Source: Lutraria lutraria
Taxonomy: Eukaryota > Mollusca > Bivalvia > Venerida > Mactridae
Length of the DNA: 64,000 nucleotides
Reading direction: 5' to 3'
Assembly: GCA_964023205.1 (NCBI GenBank)
Contig: OZ026848.1
Coordinates: 2,160,501-2,224,500 of the forward strand
Numbering within the stretch: the stretch's first letter is position 1; each line of letters starts with the position of its first letter. A model generated the notes under the pieces. It searched no databases. It was not told where the DNA came from and saw nothing but the letters and a program-made list of their open reading frames with translations. This document shows positions 57,080 to 64,000 of this stretch, piece after piece. Position numbers and translations under genes: made by a program.

Positions 57080-59520
57080 TGTTTCACAGTATTTAAATGC
57101 CCTCAAATTTTATTTTGAATAAATGTAAGTGTGGATTGATATGCCTACAATCCAAAACCATTTTTGTTTTCCCTACTCTGTTATAAGTTACTGTTTGAAC
57201 ACTGTCATTCCTGATACTTTGGACACAACATTTTTTGACAACAATTTATCTTTCTTCACAAATTCATCCTTGTGTCTTGCTGACATATTATTTCTAAATC
57301 CTGATTGTTCTGGTTAAGATAATCAAAGGTAACTCATTTTCTATCACGTCTAAGATATAGTTATCAATGTCAATGCTTCAACAATGCATTTCAAACGTCC
57401 CAAAGGCAACTCATTGAACATATAGCTTACCTTTGCCTTGTTGCAGCTTTCATTATTGCTGACTTTCTTGCTCTCTTCAGAGTTTATACAATTTCCTTAT
57501 TCCCTCTTTACTACACCTCCGTTAGAACATGAATACCGGTAACAACAAACTAAATCAAAGTACTGAAAGTACTGTCGGACTTGATTTTTACCATACGAGA
57601 CAAAAGAGAGAAATGTGTACCCACATCGTTCGAGCCCATACAAATATTTTAACATTTAAAATTACGGACCGATTTTTCATTCATATTGTAATGCAGGTCA
57701 TATGCATATAGGTAAATGACATAAGCTAGGGCTTTACTATAGTCCCTTTGCTAAAATTTTAAAATGAAAAAAGCCTGATATTGGAAAGTTTAATGATTAG
57801 CACATTAATTGAGGACAATTTAATTGCATTAAAAACTCTTTATTGTACAAAACTAGTAAACAACACTTCAGTAACAGTAAATACAAACATTGATTCTTCT
57901 GGTTTTAACACAACAGAACATCGTCGCATTGAACACATTTAGGGTCACTCAAATCAAAAAGGTCCTGACACAGTAGAGTAAGACCTATATGACCTATAGT
58001 TAACCCGATGTTGCATGAAATTCAGACGTGATTATGTAATTCTAAATAATCTGGCGTAAAAGGAACTCTTAAACAGTAAATTTTAAAAGCACGTATCCAG
58101 TAATTTACGTTCGTATTTAGCGACTCGAATTATTATTCTTAAGCCGCAGTTTTAACATTCAACCTTCGATAAATCAAACTCCCCACATCGGTTACGCTTT
58201 GCTACTAGCCACTGCGGGGAGTGAGTCTATAAATAGCGATTCCGTCATCAAAATAACACTAGTTTGTGTGAATATCCCGGAATACGATTAAATGAGAATT
58301 CGCTTTGTAATATTAAGAAATGTTAGAAAGGCACAAAACACACACATCGATGGTAGATTGTTGCAAATGCATGAATACGTCCGTGGAGATTTTTCTGAAC
58401 TATCGAACGAAAACCGAAAGTAGAACTACTTTTACGGCAAAATATTTTATTGGACAGTGAATACGCGGTTTTAATTCTACGCATTTGAAAATCTCATGTA
58501 TCTACCGACAAGCACTTATTTAGATACATGACTCTTTCCATGTAGTTACAATAGAATGATTTGAAATGTATTTAGATCTGACACACTTAATTGGGGAAAG
58601 ATTCCAGATACTTCTATATAAACATACCATTTAGTTGCGTACTATTTCCTTTATGTGCCATTCTTTTAACCAAGCTGTTATGGAGTCCAAATATAAGTCA
58701 ACGATTACAAAGGACTTGATTTTGATAAAAATCAAGTCCAAAAATTGTTTTTGGTATAAACCACCAGACCGAATGTATATATATATTCTCATCTCAATCG
58801 ACATACATTGATACACATGTATATAATTACACTATATAATATATCATGACACAATAACATGTTATAAACTTTCAAACTTTATACACATTTATAAAGAAAT
58901 GTTTCTTATTAATCAGTATGTGATCAGACTTGCCCAGTAAAAACCAGAGATTTTTACTCTGGAAAACTGTGCCCATTTGTCAATTGTCTGTCGCCAAATG
59001 TTGGGCCTCATTCCTGATGTAAATTCATGTATGATTAACTACAAAACGTTGCATTAAAAAAATATGAACATTCATAATACAATATCATAACTAGTATGTA
59101 CATCTCATGACATCTATATGCATAAATGAATAAATTTAGCTTTAAACATCTAAACTTAATACACATTTAAATATTCATCAATGACTGACATGTGATAGAT
59201 AATACATACTTAATAACTCCGCCCTTTAAAATAGTATCTGTTAAACTTCATTTCGTTACATATTCGACTGTTGCAAGTATTGTTTTTTTAAAGAAAACAA
59301 TGTCTACCTTCGGTCGTTCCCCTGAGCTGAATGACTATTTAGCGCCAAAACTTACTTTTACTTACTCAAATTTCATGCTCATACATGAGCGACACCAAAC
59401 GGAGAAATCTTATCAAGGGAAATAAATTTTCGTCTAATTCCCCTAAGTTCAAACGAAGAAAATTACATTTATTTACTTGCCCATACTTGGCTATATTCGA
59501 ACTTCAATAAGTATAATCTG
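57080..59520. other. unassigned AT-rich intergenic DNA
   Basis: No gene supported. Small structures: a motif copy AATCAAAGTACTGAAAGTAC near 57553; a hairpin with ACTCCCC/GGGGAGT arms near 58178-58222; a perfect palindrome GGACTTGATTTT/AAAATCAAGTCC at 58712-58739 with a four-base loop. Confidence 0.4.
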
Positions 59521-59640
59521 TATAGCTCGACCATGAGTTTTGAGCCGTGACGGAAGAATACACTAAATCGACTAGGGGTGTGGATATGTTACTGAATAAA
59601 AGGCATTTATTAATTTAGCATGATGTTTTTAGTAAGTGTT

Positions 59641-59711
59641 GCTGGCGTAGTGGGTAGAACGTAAGTATTCACTGTGAGCCAACAGGCACTAGTTCAATTC
59701 CAGATTGCACC
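59641..59711 (+). repeat. tRNA-like sequence, left arm
   Basis: It begins GCTGGCGTAGTGGGTAGAAC (A-box region) and has B box AGTTCAATTCC 40 bp later, then CAGATTGCACCATAC and a T run that could act as a pol III terminator. Stems are imperfect; more likely a tRNA-derived repeat than a working gene. Confidence 0.5.
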
Positions 59712-60037
59712 ATACTTTTTTTTCGGGCGTATTACATATTTTTTAAAAGATTTTTCTTTTCTAATCTTTTTTTTGTTTTATTTAAATAAATTCATATTGC
59801 ACAATACAGTTCAGTTTACAGATCAACTTCACTCGCTGTGTCTGTCGATGACCCTTCACTGAAGTTGTATCTGTCTCTGAGTCAGACAGGGAGTTTGAAT
59901 CAAACATATTCTTTTTATAATATCAAGTTTTTTACTTCAAAATCTCAGAATTTATAATGATAAAATTTATATAACACACTTTGATAATAGAAACTTAACA
60001 TAAAAAACACATTCAAGAAAAACATGCATAATAAGAG

Positions 60038-60594
60038 GGCTGGTGACTGGAATTGAACTCGGACTTTATTCAATACGACATATTGAGTAGAGCTGGGTAT
60101 CGGTCCTTAAAAGCCTATCACGATATATCACAATATTTCATGCTGTATCGTGATACGTATCGCGATATATATAAATGGTAAATTTACAGAAAAGCATTAA
60201 AAATTAACATTTATATAATATAATGTCTTGGGTAATAATACAGACTAAAGTTGACAGTGTAGTTTCACACTTCAAATAATTTGTTCTTTTTTAGCACTGT
60301 TGAAACTATTAATGCATGTATACATATAAATATGTATGCATGCACAGTCAATAATATTACAAGATTGGCCAGCATTTAGACATGAATGACACTTTACCAC
60401 AATGTATGAACTATTTTTTACTATAATAAACATAAAGTTCAGTTATTTAAGCTAAACCCGATATATCGGTATGCTGAAAAATATTGTGATATTTATATTG
60501 TCTAGCTGATATCGCGATATACCGATAAACCGATAAAACCTCCCAGCTCTAATATTGAGCCAAGCTTAGGCGCTCTAACTATTGTGCCAGCATT
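60038..60594 (-). repeat. tRNA-like sequence, right arm, split by a MITE
   Basis: On the minus strand TGCTGGCACAATAGTTAGAG (A-box side, 60594-60560) and GTCCGAGTTCAATTCCAGTC (B box, about 60063-60045) are separated by the 464-bp hAT MITE. Joined across one target duplication they have normal tRNA spacing. Confidence 0.55.
60088..60551. mobile_element. hAT-type MITE (464 bp)
   Basis: TIRs TAGAGCTGGG and CCCAGCTCTA are exact, and the 8-bp target duplication ATATTGAG is exact (60080-60087, 60552-60559). Internal ATATCG/CGATAT words are frequent near both ends. Related to the older partial copy at 6440-6776. Confidence 0.92.
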
Positions 60595-61040
60595 GCAGTC
60601 ATTATTGTGCTGGTTAAATTTATTTTATTAATATGTTTTAGTCAGATTTGTTCCGAATATCCACATCCCCTATTCGACTTAGTGGACTATTCTGAATAAT
60701 TTTGTCATGGCTCAAAACTCATGGTCGAGCTATACTTATCTATTGTTTGATTTCTTAGTTATGGACACTACTACATGTTTCTAATGTCCTGGATTTCCAC
60801 ACATGAAACATAGACCACTGAACCTTGAAATTATATCCATATAACACCAAAAGGCCAAAAGAACATAGTCCAAGCCATAGGCACTTGATTCGGTGATTTT
60901 TATACGTTTACAGACGTTATTTTTCAATTTCACACATCAAACAACGCAAATCTGTGGAAAAAAAAATCTTCATTTTTTCCCTTATTGAGTGTATAAAATA
61001 CTCCAAGGTAATGAACTCGCCATCTTTTCGATTGACGGTA

Positions 61041-61154
61041 GTGGGTCCCGGCTTTCCTTCTAATCTGCATGTGCTTTCCGGGAACCTTGCTTCCGTTGTA
61101 GTGTTCCCCAACTTTAAACGTTTTGACAGCTTTACAAGGAAAGCCGGGACCCAC
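61041..61154. repeat. GC-rich hairpin, 19-bp perfect arms
   Basis: GTGGGTCCCGGCTTTCCTT (61041-61059) is exactly complementary to AAGGAAAGCCGGGACCCAC (61136-61154). Outside it, GACGGTAGTG and CACTACCGTC also pair. The 76-bp loop is relatively GC-rich for this window. Overlapping ORFs on both strands (60930-61232, 60954-61226) are consequences of the palindrome. Confidence 0.7.
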
Positions 61155-61542
61155 GCTTATTTTTGTCACTACCGTCTTCTGGTCTTCATCCGCCGTGCGG
61201 TGTGCGTTGTCAAACTTTACCTTTGAACACACTAGGGGCCAGATTTTTAGTTCAAATTTCGCAAAACAAGGTCAGAATGTTAATATAGATAAAATCTCGG
61301 GCAAGTTCAAAAATATCTTCAAAAGAGCACTTGTTACCTAACAAAATAGTCATCATAAGTGCCACCAAAACAAAATGGCCTCTTAATTTCTAAGTTCTCA
61401 AACAATCTGTTTATGAGTAAACATCAGTCAGAAAAAAACTTGTCTAGCAAATTCAGTAAAAAACAAAATGTCAGTTTACATGTTCTATCAAATAGAAAAT
61501 TTAATATGAAGGCCATGCTGAAATATAGCGGATTCTCTCCAA

Positions 61543-61698
61543 AGCAACACCCTTTTGGAGTTGCAATTGTGTTGCTGTTGAGAGGTTGTTGCTTTAGAAA
61601 GGTTAAATTAAAGTTAAAATATGCAGTGTGAAAAAATCATGCTGTTGTTGAAGGGAGGTTGTTGCTCAAGAGAGGGCTGCTCTGGAGAGGTTGTACTG
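61543..61698. mobile_element. pogo-like MITE, copy 4
   Basis: It contains CTCTCCAAAGCAACACC at the left (extreme TIR eroded) and CTCTGGAGAGGTTGTACTG at the right, followed by TA. The interior GGGAGGTTGTTGCTCAAGAG matches the half copy at 46376. Confidence 0.6.
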
Positions 61699-62378
61699 TA
61701 GTATTGAAATAATGGAAATGTACCTTAGGGAGGTGTGAACATGAAAGATCACCTAAAACTTCGAGCAATCTTTAGGCCTTTGAAATTGCAAATATCAAGT
61801 GATAAATTTGTCCTGTATATTCAAGTATAGTTTCATTTATGTACATAAATTTAAGATTCATGTTAAATTACTTGACAGGTGCCCCTTTTGCAATGCTTAA
61901 TTAGGTCTTAATCATTAGTAGGTTTTATGGCATTAACAAAGTTCTTTTTATTTAAGAAAATGAAAGAATGCAATAAGGGTAGACAGATATTCCTTAAACT
62001 CAAATCTACAATTTTTTGTCTCCACAAAAAATGCCATTTTATTAAAAAAAACAAAATGGACCCTCACAAAAAACTATTTGCTTAAATTGGGGTTTATTTA
62101 AATTCTTTCTGGACTAATAGAAATAGGATTTCATAATTCTGTTCAACCACTACATGTATATGATTACACCAAAATAAGTTGTTTAATTCAAAATACATTC
62201 TCTTATGAGCGAGTTTATGACTTAAAAGTATTTTTTGCTTTTAGATAAATGACCATACATGTATAAACAGAGTGACAAGCAAATCTATTTTAAAAATTTA
62301 CCATTACATGAACAATTTGAATGTTTATATACAGAAAGTTGCTTAGTGATAAATCTTTAATATAGGCATAATTTAGTA
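61699..62378. other. unassigned AT-rich stretch
   Basis: No gene or repeat recognised. Confidence 0.35.
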
Positions 62379-63213
62379 CAGGGTGTCCCAAAAGAAAGGT
62401 AACACTTTCATACAGTCATGTCTAATGTCCCTTTGAATTGCAGATAAATACATAATACTGTATACGTTGATATTATGCATGTTGAAAAGTTAACAAATTT
62501 GAAATTCTGGACATTTCACGTGCGGAAATGTTAGCGAAATTCTATCTGGTATTAATAGAATGTCGTAAAAATCACAATCTTAAGTATGTCGTGTATAAAA
62601 ACATACCATGTATGTCCCATTTACATTATGTTTCCAATTTATTCATGCATAAAAATACCCACTCTGACTCCTGTATACAATGAACGATTATAAGCATGTT
62701 TAGCAAACAATGCGTATGTTTGAAATAAGCATATGCAAACTGTTTTGGTGAAATTGTGGAATATTTCCATAGCTTAGCGTGTTCGTTTTCAACACAATTA
62801 AATAAGTATGATTATGCAGAACTGAACATTCAAATACATTAAAACATTTTTACTGTCTTGTAGGTTCAACCAAACCGCGCTGGCCATATTTGACGTTTTA
62901 TTGATGTTCCAACAAGTAGTAGCCTACGTCGTAGTAGTTACAGTAAATTGTAACTTGTTATTTAAAATAATACAGGAACAATGTGAAATAAAATCATTTA
63001 TTTCTTATTATCAATGCTTGAATAAAAGATTCTGGTTCATTTAACTCTAGTTAGATAAATGTCGTAATAATAATGCATAATCAAACCGGGAATTATCATA
63101 TACCGGTGTTATAAAATTCTTCCTGCAATCGGCGGATATTTACGCGAGATGAAATATTAGCGAATTTCGTCCAATCGCAAAATTTCCACGTCACTAACTT
63201 AACCACTTATACA

Positions 63214-63244
<31 letters not shown>

Positions 63245-63520
63245 TATGTAGATCAAAGATGTAAGTTTTTTGTGTCAGAGAGGATGAAGTCATCACATCA
63301 GAAACGTAATGAAATACTAAAACGACATCAAGGATGAAAAATGCACTATTGTTTTCTAATTTGTATTTAACTGCAAATTCTGAAGATATTTATAAGATTC
63401 TCCAATACAAAAAAACTTACATCTTTGATCTACATATCTATCAATATTTTATGTATTTATCTGCAATTTAAAGGGGCATTCAACATGAAGAGTTAATAAC
63501 CTTTCTTTTGGGACACCCTG
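62379..63520. mobile_element. Tc1/mariner-type non-autonomous element (1142 bp)
   Basis: CAGGGTGTCCCAAAAGAAAG with GT at the left is exactly inverted at the right end (ACCTTTCTTTTGGGACACCCTG), with TA on both sides (62377-62378, 63521-63522). The interior has no transposase-like frame. A smaller MITE sits near its right end. Confidence 0.85.
63240..63441. mobile_element. about 200-bp MITE nested in the mariner-type element
   Basis: ATAGATATGTAGATCAAAGA then TGTAAGTTTTTTG on the left is exactly inverted on the right. The left side abuts a (TA)n run (63215-63240), consistent with insertion at TA. Confidence 0.75.
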
Positions 63521-64000
63521 TATGTCAAAAAGATTTGAAACAAAACATATGTACTTAGAATTTGAAATGGTAGGGCAGTGTATATAAAAAAAACCTACTT
63601 TAAATGAATGGACAGTGCATGATATCTGGTGCACATAGGTAGGGTAGTACATGCGAAAAAGAAGTGATCCTTATACCTTCTCTTTTTACAGTAGAACCTT
63701 TCTAATCTGATCTTGTTCAGACTGACAAAAACTTAATAAAGACCGCACAAATAAACAAAATGGGAAAAAAATTTAGGTGGCGCCTGATTATATTAAAGAA
63801 AACAGAACCACAATCATTGTCTTATTTAAAATAGCATTTTTAACACCAAATGTAAAGTATTTGTTCTACTTACCTGTAATGTACCTGTCATCCTAGAAGT
63901 TTAATGTTTGTGACTGTATGGTTTCAATTTTTTACTTATATTTATTTACCTTTAATAATTTTACAATTTCAATTTTTATTTTTGGTAATTTATTTTGGTT
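63521..64000. other. unassigned; possible pogo-like MITE start at 63690
   Basis: CAGTAGAACCTTTCTAATCT resembles a pogo/Tigger-type left terminus. A right end is not seen before the window closes. Nothing else recognised. Confidence 0.3.

Larger units (their letters stand above)
59521..60734. mobile_element. foldback element with tRNA-like sequence in each arm
   Basis: The left end TATAGCTCGACCATGAGTTT then TGAGCCGTGAC is inverted at the right end (to 60734). Further in, TCGACTAGGGGTGTGGATAT on the left matches TCGAATAGGGGATGTGGATA on the complement of the right. Both arms then carry a tRNA-like block in opposite orientation. TA flanks suggest a TA target. Without the internal hAT MITE (60088-60551) the element would be about 740 bp. 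Confidence 0.7.

Overview
This window looks like non-genic DNA from a bivalve mollusc nuclear genome. The inference rests on AT-rich sequence, intron-interrupted transposase remnants, several pearl-like elements (short 5' hairpin, 145-170 bp core monomers, short 3' hairpin) of the kind described in bivalves, a mollusc-type tRNA-derived SINE, and non-LTR retrotransposons. I found no convincing intact host protein gene. Almost everything that can be named is a mobile element, a decayed copy of one, or a tandem repeat, and many are nested.

Layout. 0-2 kb: two pearl-like elements and a tRNA-like sequence. 2.2-4.1 kb: a broken, intron-containing DDE transposase of the Harbinger-like DDE_Tnp_4 type. 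4-7.4 kb: mostly featureless. 7.4-8 kb: a long-TIR foldback with an 8-9 bp target duplication; a related element lies at 18.5-19.3 kb. 8.6-10.6 kb: a TIR element split by a mariner with a decayed minus-strand transposase. 10.7-12.4 kb: two more pearl-like families. 13.8-14.2 kb: a hAT-type element with a minisatellite core. 16.1-16.6 kb: a large inverted repeat. 20-21.5 kb: a SINE and pogo-like MITEs. 22.15-22.66 kb: a 505-bp MITE whose 33-bp TIR contains the ATG of an 83-codon ORF.

25.26-32.31 kb: a 7.06-kb unit with 20-bp perfect terminal inverted repeats (CCCATACCG...CGGTATGGG), GTTAC-rich arrays inside both ends, a 155-bp minisatellite, three candidate minus-strand exons, a CRE/CCAAT promoter-like patch and a pearl-like element. 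It interrupts an older repeat whose other copy is near 13.2 kb.

32.65-45.17 kb: a tandem array of about 2031-bp units, each a dead reverse-transcriptase fragment plus two copies of a 471-bp module. The inner units are nearly identical. 45.6-49.98 kb: MITEs, retroelement tails, a 36-bp minisatellite and a GTTCATGAAC-rich hairpin element.

50.65-56.63 kb (minus): a 5'-truncated non-LTR retrotransposon (coiled-coil/RRM-like ORF1, then endonuclease and RT), split by a 1425-bp hAT element and flanked by 141-142 bp direct repeats. 59.5-60.7 kb: a foldback with a tRNA-like sequence in each arm, one of them split by a 464-bp hAT MITE. 62.4-63.5 kb: a mariner-type non-autonomous element with a smaller MITE inside.

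The elements do not form a pathway. What links them is insertion history, and target duplications let several nestings be ordered. All coordinates and similarities were read by eye. Family names are assigned from termini, target duplications and motifs, not from searches.
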